Positions 14,646 through 22,445 of a DNA stretch of 23,438 nucleotides are shown in pieces. The translations under genes and the position numbers were made by a program. The stretch comes from CAVRXT01 sp049644285. Lineage in GTDB: Bacteria; Acidobacteriota; Terriglobia; Acidiferrales; UBA7541. Within the stretch, counting starts at the first letter, position 1, and each line of letters opens with the position of its first letter. The notes below the pieces were generated by a model that was not told the origin of the DNA, did not search any database, and worked only from the letters and a program-made list of their open reading frames with translations. The stretch is from the NCBI GenBank assembly GCA_049644285.1, contig JBARRP010000329.1, positions 1 through 23,438 on the forward strand, given 5' to 3'.

Positions 14646-16778
14646 CTACGCGGTGGCGGCTTCCTCGCCCTCGCCCTCGCGATGCGGCTTGTGCGCCGCG
14701 ATCACCTTTTCGGCGATTTCGCCGGGAACGAAATCGTAGTGCGAAAACTCCATGGAATAGCTGCCGCGGCCCTGCGTCATCGAAATGAGGTCGTTCGCAT
14801 AGCTCAGCATTTCGGCGAGCGGAACTTGCGCCTTGACGACGACGCTATGGCCGCGCGTCTCGCTGCCGCTGATCCGTCCGCGCCGCGAGCTCAAATCGCC
14901 CATCAGGTCGCCTGAATATTGATCCGGGGCGTACACCTCAACGTGCATGATGGGCTCGAGCAGCGCCGGACGCGCCTGCTTCATCCCTTCCTTGAACGCG
15001 AGCGCCCCGGCAATCTTGAACGCGATGTCCGAGGAGTCGACGTCGTGGTATTTCCCGTCGTAGAGGCTCGCGCGGAAATCGACGACAGGGAATCCTGCCA
15101 GGTATCCTTTCTCGGCGGCCTCGCGAATGCCTCTTTCGACCGATGGAATCCAGTTCTTCGGGATTGCGCCGCCGAAAATGTCGTCCACGAATTCGAATCC
15201 GGCGCCACGCGGCAACGGCTCCATCTTGACCCGGCAAACGCCGAACTGGCCATGGCCGCCGGTCTGCTTTTTGTGCTTGCCCTCCGCGTCGGCCTTGCCG
15301 CGAATGGTTTCGCGGTAGGGCACCTTCGGCGGCTTCAGCGTCAGCTCGACGTGATAACGTTTCCGCAGCTTTGCGACCACGACTTCGATGTGCTGCTGGC
15401 CCGCACCCGAAAGCAAGAATTCCTTCGTTTGCGGGTCACGGCTAAAACGCAGCGCCGGGTCTTCCTCCAGAATTCGGTGGATGGCTTGGCCGATGCGGTC
15501 TTCGTCGGCCCGCGTCTTGGGCTCGATCGCGAAGGTAATCGACGGTTCGGGAAGGCGCGCATGGGGATAGAAGATGGGCGCGTTCTTATCGCCCAGGGTG
15601 TCGCCCGTCAGCGTGTCTTTCAGCTTTGCGATGGCGCCCAGATCGCCTGCGTGCAGCTCCGCCACCGCCGTGGCCGCCTTGCCCTGCATCACTTGGACGT
15701 GCTGGAATCGCTCGGCGGAATTGCGATTAAAGTTCTGGATCGTCGCGTCGTTCTTCAGGACGCCGGAGACAACCTTGAAATAGCTGATCCGGCCGGCGAA
15801 GGGATCCGCCAACGTCTTGTAGACGAAAAGCGAAAGCGGCTCCGAGTCGCTGATCTTACGCTCGATCGTTTCACTCTTCTGGTCGGCGAGTTTATTGGCC
15901 GGCATTTTGCCGCGCGCAGCGGGTGACGCAAAGATTTCGACGTTGAAATTCAGGATGGCGTCCGCGCCGATGTTCTTGAGCGCCGAGGTGAGCAGCACCG
16001 GATAGAGCCGCTTCGTGAGGACCGCCTCGCGCAGACCTTTTTTCAAATCTTCGACGGGCAGCGTGCCCTTATCGAAGAATTCCTGCATCAGCTCGTCGTC
16101 GCCTTCCGCCACCATTTCCACGAGCGCTTCATGCGCGGCCTTCGCCTGCTCCGCCAAATCGGCGGGGATTTCTTCGATTTTGGCTTTGCCGTCGCCGTCG
16201 GGCGTGTAGATTAGCGCCTTCATCGCCACAAGATCGACCACGCCCCTGAAAGTTTTCTCTGAGCCGATGGGCAATTGAACCGGAACCACGCCGCGGCCGA
16301 AGACTTCCTGGACCGAGCTGAGCGCGCGCTCGAAGCTCGCCAGTTCGCGGTCCATCCAATTTAGGACGAAGGCGCGCGGCAGATCGTACTCGGTGGCATA
16401 ATCCCAGACTTTTTCGGTGACCACCTGAACGCCGGTTGCGGCGTCCACGAGGATCAGGGCGGCGTCGGCCGCGATCAGCGAGGCTTTCGTGTCATTGATG
16501 AATGTCGAATAACCGGGGGTATCCAGGAAATTGACTTTCGTTTTCTCGGCTTGGCCCGGCGTTTGCCATTCGGCATACGCCAGGCCCGTCTGAATCGAGA
16601 TTTTGCGCGCGATTTCTTCTTCATCCCAGTCGGTGACGGTCGAGCCTTCGGTTACCTTGCCGAGACGTGGCGTCATCCCCGCGGTGTACAGGCACGACGA
16701 CACGAGCTGGGTCTTTCCCGTGTCGCCGTGGCCTACAATGCCCACGTTGCGGATCCAATCAGTGGTATACGACTTCAT
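14646..16778 (-). CDS. Elongation factor G-like GTPase (second EF-G type)
   Basis: This 710-residue translational GTPase has the EF-G layout: G domain (P-loop GHGDTGKT at 16-23, DTPG at 86-89), domain II, and domains III-V including KKQTGGHGQFG of domain IV and a C-terminal RGRISGSE. It differs from standard EF-G. The first switch reads GSTVTDWDEEEIARKIS rather than the usual DWMEQERERGIT. The guanine-specificity motif NKxD is NWMD (residues 140-143). These features place it with the EF-G-II/EF-G-like branch found alongside a true fusA. There is no rpsL/rpsG neighbourhood, so it is not the main fusA. It probably acts on the ribosome, but its step is unknown. AGAGGTGAT precedes the ATG. Confidence 0.9.
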   Translation of the reverse strand: MKSYTTDWIRNVGIVGHGDTGKTQLVSSCLYTAGMTPRLGKVTEGSTVTDWDEEEIARKISIQTGLAYAEWQTPGQAEKTKVNFLDTPGYSTFINDTKASLIAADAALILVDAATGVQVVTEKVWDYATEYDLPRAFVLNWMDRELASFERALSSVQEVFGRGVVPVQLPIGSEKTFRGVVDLVAMKALIYTPDGDGKAKIEEIPADLAEQAKAAHEALVEMVAEGDDELMQEFFDKGTLPVEDLKKGLREAVLTKRLYPVLLTSALKNIGADAILNFNVEIFASPAARGKMPANKLADQKSETIERKISDSEPLSLFVYKTLADPFAGRISYFKVVSGVLKNDATIQNFNRNSAERFQHVQVMQGKAATAVAELHAGDLGAIAKLKDTLTGDTLGDKNAPIFYPHARLPEPSITFAIEPKTRADEDRIGQAIHRILEEDPALRFSRDPQTKEFLLSGAGQQHIEVVVAKLRKRYHVELTLKPPKVPYRETIRGKADAEGKHKKQTGGHGQFGVCRVKMEPLPRGAGFEFVDDIFGGAIPKNWIPSVERGIREAAEKGYLAGFPVVDFRASLYDGKYHDVDSSDIAFKIAGALAFKEGMKQARPALLEPIMHVEVYAPDQYSGDLMGDLSSRRGRISGSETRGHSVVVKAQVPLAEMLSYANDLISMTQGRGSYSMEFSHYDFVPGEIAEKVIAAHKPHREGEGEEAATA

Positions 16779-16928
16779 CGATCACCTCTTGCTCTGCGTG
16801 CTGCGGCCCTCCCGAGCTTCCTAGGGGCGGCGCTTGCGCTGTCCGGGCCTGCGCCAGGGATGCGGCGCAGGTGAATGCTGCAGGCCGTTTCCTGCGGTTT
16901 TACGCAGTTGGTCATGTGGAAATTTTGG

Positions 16929-16958
16929 ATGCTAGCACACGGGTTGTCGCCGCTTCAA
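16929..16958 (-). promoter_or_regulatory. Weak putative promoter upstream of the EF-G-like gene
   Basis: On the minus strand TTGAAG (16953-16958) and TAGCAT (16929-16934) are 18 bases apart, each matching four of six consensus positions. The leader would be about 145 bases. Confidence 0.33.
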
Positions 16959-16999
16959 CTGCGGGATCGATCCTCCTCTCCTGCTCAAATGCTGAGCCG

Positions 17000-17872
17000 C
17001 TAGGAACGCATAAAGATTTCAATGAAGAACACAACGGCAGACACGGCAGTGGCGGTGAGCGCGTCGGTGGCGTAGTGGTAGCGGCCGGCGACGGCGCCGA
17101 TGGCGATGCTGATCGCGATTACCAGAAACACCACGCCTGCTAGAGGTGCAACTCGCAACAGCACGAAGGATGCTGCCATAGTCGAAGCCACGTGCGCGCT
17201 CGGGAAAGTGTTTACCTGGATGCTGGCGCGGCCCAAAACCCACAGATTCAGGGTCCGAATCCAACCCGTCGCGGTGGATGACTCATTTTCAGGCGCAAGC
17301 AAGCGCGGTGGGAGCGCCTGCATGAAAGGGAGCAGGATGTAACACAGATACGTCGCCGGCAGGACGGCTGCCCAGTATGCGCCGACGTCACTCCGATGGT
17401 GGGTGGCGTAGAGAACTCCGATGCCGAGGGGCACGAGCGGGTAGCAGAATAGATAGGCGAGCTCGAAATATCCGCCGGCGGGGCCGTGAAGCCACGGACG
17501 CGCGTCACTTGTGAATCGCGGGAAGAATTTCTTGTCGAGGTGCAGAAGCCACGCCTCGAAATCTTGATTGGGCGTGGAGCGGAATTGCCCTGCTTGCCAG
17601 TAGACGAACAACATCAGGAGCGCCGGAATCCAATCACGAAAAACGGACGCAACTCGAGTGCCGGCGAATTCGTGTGCGTGATAGACGCCGAGAACAAGGC
17701 AGATGCCGGCAGCGCCGAACGCCGTGGCGCCCGCGCGCGCCCTTCTGGAGAGCGGCCGAATCCAAGCTAAGATCGCGAACAGGGTGAACGTGATCAGGTG
17801 GATCCATTCGTCCCCGCGCATGACGCATAGGATAACCGAGGCTGCCGTGGGAAAGGGGAACTCCGCTGACAT
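17000..17872 (-). CDS. PAP2-superfamily integral membrane protein
   Basis: This 290-residue protein has about six to seven hydrophobic spans. Near its C-terminus it has the two histidine motifs of the phosphatidic-acid-phosphatase type 2 fold: NTFPSAHVAS (His227) and GRYHYATDAL (His266, Asp270). The usual first KxxxxxxRP motif is not evident, which puts it with the inositol-phosphoceramide-synthase-like or PAP2_3-type members. Such proteins cleave or transfer lipid phosphates at the membrane. The start at ATG 17872 has a weak ribosome site; ATG 17821 is an alternative. The nearby CDP-alcohol phosphatidyltransferase suggests a link to phospholipid metabolism, but a gap of 189 bases after the asparaginase gene means co-transcription is uncertain. 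Confidence 0.83.
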   Translation of the reverse strand: MSAEFPFPTAASVILCVMRGDEWIHLITFTLFAILAWIRPLSRRARAGATAFGAAGICLVLGVYHAHEFAGTRVASVFRDWIPALLMLFVYWQAGQFRSTPNQDFEAWLLHLDKKFFPRFTSDARPWLHGPAGGYFELAYLFCYPLVPLGIGVLYATHHRSDVGAYWAAVLPATYLCYILLPFMQALPPRLLAPENESSTATGWIRTLNLWVLGRASIQVNTFPSAHVASTMAASFVLLRVAPLAGVVFLVIAISIAIGAVAGRYHYATDALTATAVSAVVFFIEIFMRS

Positions 17873-17962
17873 GAGCTGCGTGAAGTGCCGGGCCTAGGGA
17901 CGGTCGGCGAAAGAATCTCGAGCGACTTTACCAGCCGCGGGCCTTTCAAAACCCGCAGCGCA

Positions 17963-17987
17963 TCATCCTGAGCGAAGCGAAGAATCT
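17963..17987. repeat. Dispersed intergenic repeat (GCGAAGCGAAG type)
   Basis: The segment TCATCCTGAGCGAAGCGAAG, followed by AATCT, is a widely dispersed bacterial intergenic word that reads as FAQDD in one frame. It sits between the PAP2 gene and the asparaginase gene and explains the spurious open frame across this gap. One copy is seen here; it being repeated elsewhere in the genome is from general experience. Confidence 0.55.
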
Positions 17988-18061
17988 CAACGTCACAGTT
18001 ACCCCGGGGCCAGTCTACCTCGATGGTTGTTGGAGATTGCAGACAGAGTTCGTCGGGAGAA

Positions 18062-18979
18062 TCAGGGGAAGATGGAGTAGGAACCACCGGGGACAATGTA
18101 GCCGTAGGCCATTCGGGACGTATTGAACGCGGCGGCGGGCCGGCCAGTCTGGTCGAGGAGGATCAGGCCGCCGGTGGAGTAGGCACGCTCGGCCAGCACA
18201 CGAACAGCGGCATCGGCGGCAGATTGCGCATTCGCAGATGCGCCACGCGCACCGGCCGGGGATGCGCGCAGAAGCTCGACGGCGGTCTTGGCCATCACCA
18301 CTTTCATGATGCCTTCACCGTAGCCCGTGCAAGAAACTCCGCCGGCTTCTGCATCCGCATAACATCCGCAGCCAATTAGCGGCGAATCGCCCACGCGGCC
18401 CGGGAACTTGCAGCATGTGCCTCCGGTCGAGGTTCCCGCGACGAGGCGTCCCTGCGAATCGAACGCGACGGCGCCAACGGTGCCCGCGGTGTGATCCAGA
18501 TGGTATTCGGCAGCGTGCTCGTCTTCGACGCAGCGCCGCCAGGCCATTTTTTCGCGCTCGAGAACCAATTCCTCGGGCGAGCACAGCGCCAAACCATGCT
18601 CCAGGGCGAATTGCTCCGCGCCCGCTCCAACGAGCATCATGTGCTCGCTTTCTTCCAACACTTTGCGCGCGAGGCGAATCGGATTTCGGATGCGTTCTAC
18701 CGCGGCAACGGAGCCGGCCTTGAGCGTCGCCCCATCCATCAGAATGGCGTCGAGCTGGGCGCGGCCGTCGCGGTTCAAATGCGATCCGATGCCGGCATCA
18801 AACGTGGGATCGTCTTCGAGCACGACGATGCTGGCTTCGACGGCCTCCATCGCCGAGCCGCCATGCGAGAGGATTTCCCAGCCAGCATCGAGTGCGCGCC
18901 GGCAGCCCTCACGGCAATCCGCCACCGCTTCGTCGGGGATTTTCCAGGCGCCGCCGTGGACGATCAGAGATGTTCGCAA
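18062..18979 (-). CDS. Isoaspartyl peptidase/L-asparaginase (Ntn hydrolase, type 2)
   Basis: This enzyme cleaves isoaspartyl dipeptides and/or asparagine. It matures by self-cleavage before a threonine that becomes the nucleophile. That site is HTAGTVGAV, with cleavage between Gly166 and Thr167, followed by the family run AGTSTGG and GRVGDSPLIG. The N-terminus HGGAW is the conserved start of the alpha subunit, and ASIVVLEDDPTFDAG is typical. The 305-residue length is normal. The start is TTG at 18979, chosen because HGGAW must lie near the N-terminus; the ribosome site is weak. There is no signal peptide. It lies 21 bases after the small membrane protein and is the last gene of the greA cluster. 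An unrelated function to its neighbours is likely; repair or salvage of damaged peptides is a reasonable role. Confidence 0.92.
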   Translation of the reverse strand: MRTSLIVHGGAWKIPDEAVADCREGCRRALDAGWEILSHGGSAMEAVEASIVVLEDDPTFDAGIGSHLNRDGRAQLDAILMDGATLKAGSVAAVERIRNPIRLARKVLEESEHMMLVGAGAEQFALEHGLALCSPEELVLEREKMAWRRCVEDEHAAEYHLDHTAGTVGAVAFDSQGRLVAGTSTGGTCCKFPGRVGDSPLIGCGCYADAEAGGVSCTGYGEGIMKVVMAKTAVELLRASPAGARGASANAQSAADAAVRVLAERAYSTGGLILLDQTGRPAAAFNTSRMAYGYIVPGGSYSIFP

Positions 18980-19000
18980 AGTTTCTCGGATTCCCTCGGA

Positions 19001-19285
19001 TCAGAGGTCCAGATAGAACATCAGGGTGAGGCCCAGGGCGATCAGGAACGGGCCGACAAAAAAGACAAGTCCGACGCCGAGGAGCATGCGAAGGGTGCCT
19101 TCGCGGGTGCGCGCAGCCGGGCCGGTCGCGATCGAGGGAGCCGGGGCGCCGGGCTGGCGCAAGAGGCTGCGAAACACGCGAAAGTACGCCCCGAGCCAAA
19201 ATGTCACTTCCTTGCGCGACTGCCACAAAAGGTGCAGGCCGGCGAAGACCACCAGGATGCCGATCAGTCCGAGAAGCTTGGCCAC
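19001..19285 (-). CDS. Small two-span membrane protein of unknown function (94 aa)
   Basis: The 94-residue product has a hydrophobic segment at residues 1-20 (LLGLIGILVVFAGLHLL) and a longer one at about 66-92 (MLLGVGLVFFVGPF and onward). They are joined by a basic, Pro/Ala-rich loop of about 45 residues. It starts two bases after the stop of the CDP-alcohol phosphatidyltransferase gene and ends 21 bases before the asparaginase, so it is surely part of that transcript. No family is recognised. The position suggests a membrane partner of the phosphatidyltransferase, but this is only context. Confidence 0.75.
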   Translation of the reverse strand: MAKLLGLIGILVVFAGLHLLWQSRKEVTFWLGAYFRVFRSLLRQPGAPAPSIATGPAARTREGTLRMLLGVGLVFFVGPFLIALGLTLMFYLDL

Positions 19286-19287
19286 GG

Positions 19288-19989
19288 CTACGCTCCGCGT
19301 CCCGCATGGCGGGTGAGCACCGGCGCGTGGCGGACTTCGGTTGCCGCCTTAGCGGCTTGGGCGGCCCTGGCGGATTCGGCCGCCGGTTGCGCGGCATCCG
19401 CCAGTTTCTCGATGTCCTTGGTGCGCCGCCAGGTGTCAAGAATGCGATGAACGACGGTAATATTCGGGCCGATGGCCAGCAGCCAGAGCGCAAGCTCCAT
19501 TCGATTCACGAGCGCGCCCAGAATCATCAGCACGATGCGTTCGGGCCGCTCCCAGAATCCGACTTCGCAACTTCCGATCAGTGATTCCGCGCGCGCCTTC
19601 GCATAACTCACCATCACCGAACCCGCCATTGCGGCGCCGACAAGGACGTCATACAGGAAACGATTGACTTGGGCGTAGTAAACGAGCAGGCCAAGGAAGA
19701 GGATGAGGTCGGAATAGCGGTCAAGGATGGAATCGAGAAACCCGCCGAACTGGCTCACGCGTCCTTGCTTCCGGGCCACCGGGCCATCCACCATGTCGAA
19801 GAAGCCTGCGGCAATCATCATCCCGCCCGCCGCGGCGAACCGGCCGAAAGCGAACAATATGCCCGCCCATAGATTGAGAAACACGATCGACCAAGTGAGG
19901 ACATTCGGCGGGATGCCGGTCGAGGCGAGTCCGGAAACAATCCTGTCAAGGAGCCAATGAAGCGGCCGGCCGATGGTCTCTTTCAGCAT
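19288..19989 (-). CDS. CDP-alcohol phosphatidyltransferase
   Basis: This integral membrane enzyme joins a CDP-activated lipid or alcohol to an alcohol acceptor, releasing CMP. The signature DxxDGxxARx8GxxxDxxxD is complete: Asp65, Asp68-Gly69, Ala72-Arg73, Gly82, Asp86 and Asp90, within FFDMVDGPVARKQGR and FGGFLDSILD. Several hydrophobic spans follow. The length of 233 suits PgsA- or PIS-like members; the product (phosphatidylglycerol-P, inositol-P, archaetidyl or cardiolipin type) cannot be told from the motif. The C-terminal 35 residues are Ala-rich and polar. It starts 18 bases after greA and is followed two bases later by the small membrane protein. A PAP2 protein downstream could act on its product, as phosphatases do after PgsA-type steps. 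Confidence 0.92.
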   Translation of the reverse strand: MLKETIGRPLHWLLDRIVSGLASTGIPPNVLTWSIVFLNLWAGILFAFGRFAAAGGMMIAAGFFDMVDGPVARKQGRVSQFGGFLDSILDRYSDLILFLGLLVYYAQVNRFLYDVLVGAAMAGSVMVSYAKARAESLIGSCEVGFWERPERIVLMILGALVNRMELALWLLAIGPNITVVHRILDTWRRTKDIEKLADAAQPAAESARAAQAAKAATEVRHAPVLTRHAGRGA

Positions 19990-20007
19990 CGAACGAGAGG
20001 CGCTCCG

Positions 20008-20490
20008 CTAATCGTCTTCGTAGATGGTGGCCAGGCGAACCACCTCGAATTCCTTCGTGCCCGCCGGCGTGAGGACCTGCACTTCGTCCCCTACACGCTT
20101 GCCGAGCAGCGCTTTGCCGATCGGCGAAGTAGTCGAAATCAACCCCTTCGTGGCGTCGGCCTCTTCCGTTGTTACCAGCTTATACTCGATTTCTTCGGAC
20201 TTCTTCAAGTCCAGAACCACAATCCGAGAGCCGTAAGCAGCACGGTCGCGCGGCAAGTTGCTCAGATTCAGCATGGCCAGGTCAGCCATACGCTGGTGAA
20301 GCTGGCCGAGCCGGGCCGAAACGTATGACTGGCGCTCCTTCGCGAACTTGAACTCCGCATTCTCGGAGAGGTCTCCGTGCGCGCGGGCCTTTTTCAGCTC
20401 CTTGGGGAGTTCGCTGTGGAGCTCGTGCTCGAGGGCGGCGATTTCTTCCTGCAGTTTCTTTCGAATTTTTTCCGCGATATCAGTGGTCAT
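20008..20490 (-). CDS. greA: Transcription elongation factor GreA
   Basis: GreA binds the secondary channel of RNA polymerase and triggers cleavage of backtracked RNA. The 160-residue protein has an N-terminal coiled coil (residues 1-75) whose tip carries the family signature GDLSENAEF followed by AKERQ. A C-terminal FKBP-like domain follows, with VGDEVQVLTPAGTKEFEVV. The acidic residues at the coil tip (Asp and Glu of GDLSENAE) needed for cleavage are present. It leads the greA-phosphatidyltransferase-small membrane protein-asparaginase cluster. Its promoter (TATAAT) lies inside a perfect inverted repeat (separate entry), suggesting regulation at initiation. Confidence 0.95.
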   Translation of the reverse strand: MTTDIAEKIRKKLQEEIAALEHELHSELPKELKKARAHGDLSENAEFKFAKERQSYVSARLGQLHQRMADLAMLNLSNLPRDRAAYGSRIVVLDLKKSEEIEYKLVTTEEADATKGLISTTSPIGKALLGKRVGDEVQVLTPAGTKEFEVVRLATIYEDD

Positions 20491-20552
20491 GGATCGGCTT
20501 GGCGTGCGGCGTCGAGCTTTCCCCCGTCTCGTTTTCGCCCGAGTTACGATAA

Positions 20553-20590
20553 CGCCTGAAATTATAGTGGATTCAGGCGGCGTGCCGCAA
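20553..20590 (-). promoter_or_regulatory. greA promoter overlapped by a perfect inverted repeat
   Basis: On the minus strand a perfect TATAAT (20561-20566) is preceded, 18 bases up, by TTGCGG (20585-20590). The -10 box is enclosed by CGCCTGAA (20572-20579 on this strand) and TTCAGGCG (20553-20560), an exact eight-base inverted repeat with an 11-base centre. This arrangement fits an operator or a stem at the transcript start. The leader to greA would be about 65 bases. Confidence 0.6.
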
Positions 20591-21044
20591 TTGAACGATT
20601 GGCGTAATTAGTGCCAGGAGGTCCGCGCCAACCGGAGGCGGCTGCCTAGGCCGGCTCCAGAAAACGTCAGAGTTTCGCGTTTTCAAGGTTACTGAGCGCT
20701 GAGTACTGAATGCTGATAGCTGACAGTGGCGGAGCCACGCACCATTCGGTGCATGGCGGAGAGGGGGGGATTCTCCTCCGGCCTTCCCACACATGCCGTT
20801 CAAAATGCGAGAAATGATCATATCTTATTGGGGATGAAGGATTTAGTTGTTTTCTATTAGGTCTGCCCCTTCCTCTCCAATCTGCCTCGTGCTCTCCAGA
20901 AACCGACACCAAATAGACACCAAGAACCGGTCATTCATGGCTGCGAACTCGGACCTCGCACCCTTGCCCCACGTTGCAGATGGTCCTTCAGCCATGACGG
21001 GTCGCCCATCCCCGTCTTGAGTCAGAAGACCGCAGAGCAAACAT
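20591..21044. other. Intergenic region with GCTGA repeats and two small hairpins
   Basis: No supported gene. Positions 20692-20726 carry a run of CTGA/GCTGA words (CTGAGCGCTGAGTACTGAAT, then GCTGATAGCTGACAG) like that at 7337-7359. Directly after come two small hairpins, GTGGC-gga-GCCAC (20726-20738) and GCACC-attc-GGTGC (20739-20752). A minus-strand open frame at 20843-21103 overlaps the end of the higA relic and has no recognised domain. The region looks like decayed intergenic or mobile DNA. Confidence 0.5.
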
Positions 21045-21472
21045 TCATGGCGACTTTCGCATGCCGCCTCGCCTGAGGCTTGTTCCACCACGACGAAGGC
21101 CAACTTTACCGCCTCTGCGCGCGGGCTGGATGAGAACCTCCGCCGGGATTTCGAATTTCTCGTGCAGATTGCGGATCATGCTCAGGGACAGCGGTCTCTT
21201 GCCCCGCATCACCTACACACGCGCGTCCGCTGCCCAATGACTCCAATCAATGCCCTAGAATCTTTGCCCTTCTGTTCCAAGCGAAACTTGATCGCCTCGA
21301 TGGGATCTGGCAGATCAATGGGATAATGCTCGCGTTCATAGCCCTCAATGAGTGGCGTCAGAATATCCAACTCATCGTTTTCTACAGAGCCCTCCGGGGA
21401 ATCCCACAACTCTTCGACACGACGCAGTGCTCGCTCATAATCTGCTTCGTCTCTAATCGGTTTGATGTCCAT
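21045..21472 (-). pseudogene. HigA-type antitoxin relic with a frameshift
   Basis: The intact part (ATG 21472) starts MDIKPIRDEADYERALRRVE and continues through EREHYPIDLPDPIEAIKFRLEQ, the acidic N-terminal region seen in HigA antitoxins of the HigBA type. The frame then ends early at IGQRTRVCR, and a neighbouring frame continues VMRGKRPLSLSMIRNLHEKF then EIPAEVLI. That is the second half of the expected DNA-binding helix-turn-helix, running to a stop at 21045. One base added near 21213-21218 restores a single protein. As read, the antitoxin loses the end of its DNA-binding domain. The start overlaps the HigB fragment by 20 bases, the normal higBA arrangement. Confidence 0.75.
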
Positions 21473-21539
21473 ATCTCACCGTCTTCACATCAATCTTGTC
21501 GTAATCCGCGTGTGTTCCAATCCAGGATATCATTGCCAT
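21453..21539 (-). pseudogene. C-terminal fragment of a HigB toxin
   Basis: A 28-codon frame reads ISWIGTHADYDKIDV in its centre. WIGTHADYDKID is the characteristic C-terminal strand of HigB mRNA-interferase toxins, and it overlaps the HigA relic start as in true higBA operons. Upstream of it the expected 70 or so residues of HigB are absent; instead the reading is that of a helix-turn-helix gene relic. So the toxin has lost its N-terminal and central parts by deletion or recombination near 21535. Confidence 0.7.
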
Positions 21540-22085
21540 TCTCGGCGGCGTGTGCCCTGGAGACGATCCCGCAACCAGCCGTTCTTGATCCACCCGACAA
21601 TCTTGTTGAGATCCTCGCCCAACCACAGTTCAAGCTTGCGCATTGTGAAACCGTTTCGCACGCGTCGCGACGTGCCCATACGCTTCAGCTTGTTCACAAC
21701 TGAACTCTCGGGGCGGCCAAGCCGCTTTGCGATGGTTGCGGTTGTAACGCGACCGACGAGTTTCTACCAGGCGACCCATCTCCGCTGGCGTCCAAGGCCG
21801 CCGATCCATGTGCATTGTTAGGCCCAAGCGTGCTGCTTGGCGCTTGATGTACCGGCGGGGCAATCCGGTCAGGCGAACCGTGCAGTTGAGCACTTGAAAC
21901 CGACGGTTGAGACCGCCGAAGCAGTGGGCTCTAAGATAAGCGTCATACTCCGGTCGCCACGTGTACTTCACTGTGGCACGGCGCCGGCGCTCCGCTCGGC
22001 ATTTCAAGCAGTAGTTGGCCAACCGCGGTGGTTAGCCTTGCTTGCGGCCTTCTTCGATGAGTTGACCGCAGACGACACAAGTCAT
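21530..22085 (-). pseudogene. Degenerate zinc-ribbon/helix-turn-helix protein gene
   Basis: ATG 22085 has a very good ribosome site (GAGGAG, seven bases upstream). It reads MTCVVCGQLIEEGRKQG, then an in-frame TAA. The same frame continues as LANYCLKCRAERRRRATVKY, so CVVC and CLKC would form one four-cysteine zinc site across the stop. Further on is RRPWTPAEMGRLVE, a Myb/SANT-like start. There the frame shifts (near 21757-21770) into LVGRVTTATIAKRLGRPESS and VVNKLKRMG, a clear helix-turn-helix. A second MerR-like helix pair follows (GFTMRKLELWLGEDLNKI, VGWIKNGWLRD), ending at 21530. It was probably a DNA-binding protein, now with at least two disruptions. No exact family name is claimed. Confidence 0.65.
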
Positions 22086-22166
22086 CACTATTCTCCTCGG
22101 CGTTGGGTTTCGATCTGAGTCAGGTGGGAGTAGCTGGTTGGGGGGCAAACTAAACTGGTTCGAAAT

Positions 22167-22355
22167 TTACTGATCCTCGTCTTCGAGGAAAACCGTCCAG
22201 TCGGGGGTGTTCGCGAGAAGGTCCAAGACCTTGTCCGGTTCGGTGCCGAAGAGTTGTTGGCACGTTTCGAGCTCGAATTCAACCTGTTCAACGATTTGCT
22301 TTGCGGCACGGCGATACGCAAGTTCACTGCCGGGCGGAATGTCAGCTAGTTTCAT
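22167..22355 (-). CDS. Hypothetical 62-residue acidic protein
   Basis: From ATG 22355, with AAAGGACG upstream as ribosome site, the product begins MKLADIPPGSELAYRRAAKQ and ends in an acidic tail, FLEDEDQ. It is mostly helical and has no signal peptide or membrane span. A longer frame to 22433 exists but adds a Pro/Ala stretch with no better start. It lies 81 bases ahead of the zinc-ribbon/helix-turn-helix relic on the same strand and may have formed an operon with it. It is divergent from the AbiE operon, so both share the control region 22356-22548. The product is not recognised. Confidence 0.6.
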   Translation of the reverse strand: MKLADIPPGSELAYRRAAKQIVEQVEFELETCQQLFGTEPDKVLDLLANTPDWTVFLEDEDQ

Positions 22356-22445
22356 CGGGGCGTCCTTTGCCTGAAGTGGCAGGTTTAGAGATCCGGGAGC
22401 CGCTGCCGGTAGGTGGGACACAAGTGGTAGCAAGTAGTGGCTAAG

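Noticed and set aside
17794..18096. Minus-strand open frame of 100 codons containing FAQDD
   Set aside because: The frame crosses a dispersed intergenic repeat and the start of the PAP2 gene; the FAQDD reading comes from the repeat, not from a protein.
20843..21103. Minus-strand 86-codon frame with a Cys pair (CLLC)
   Set aside because: It overlaps the shifted end of the higA relic, has no good ribosome site or known domain, and lies in decayed DNA.
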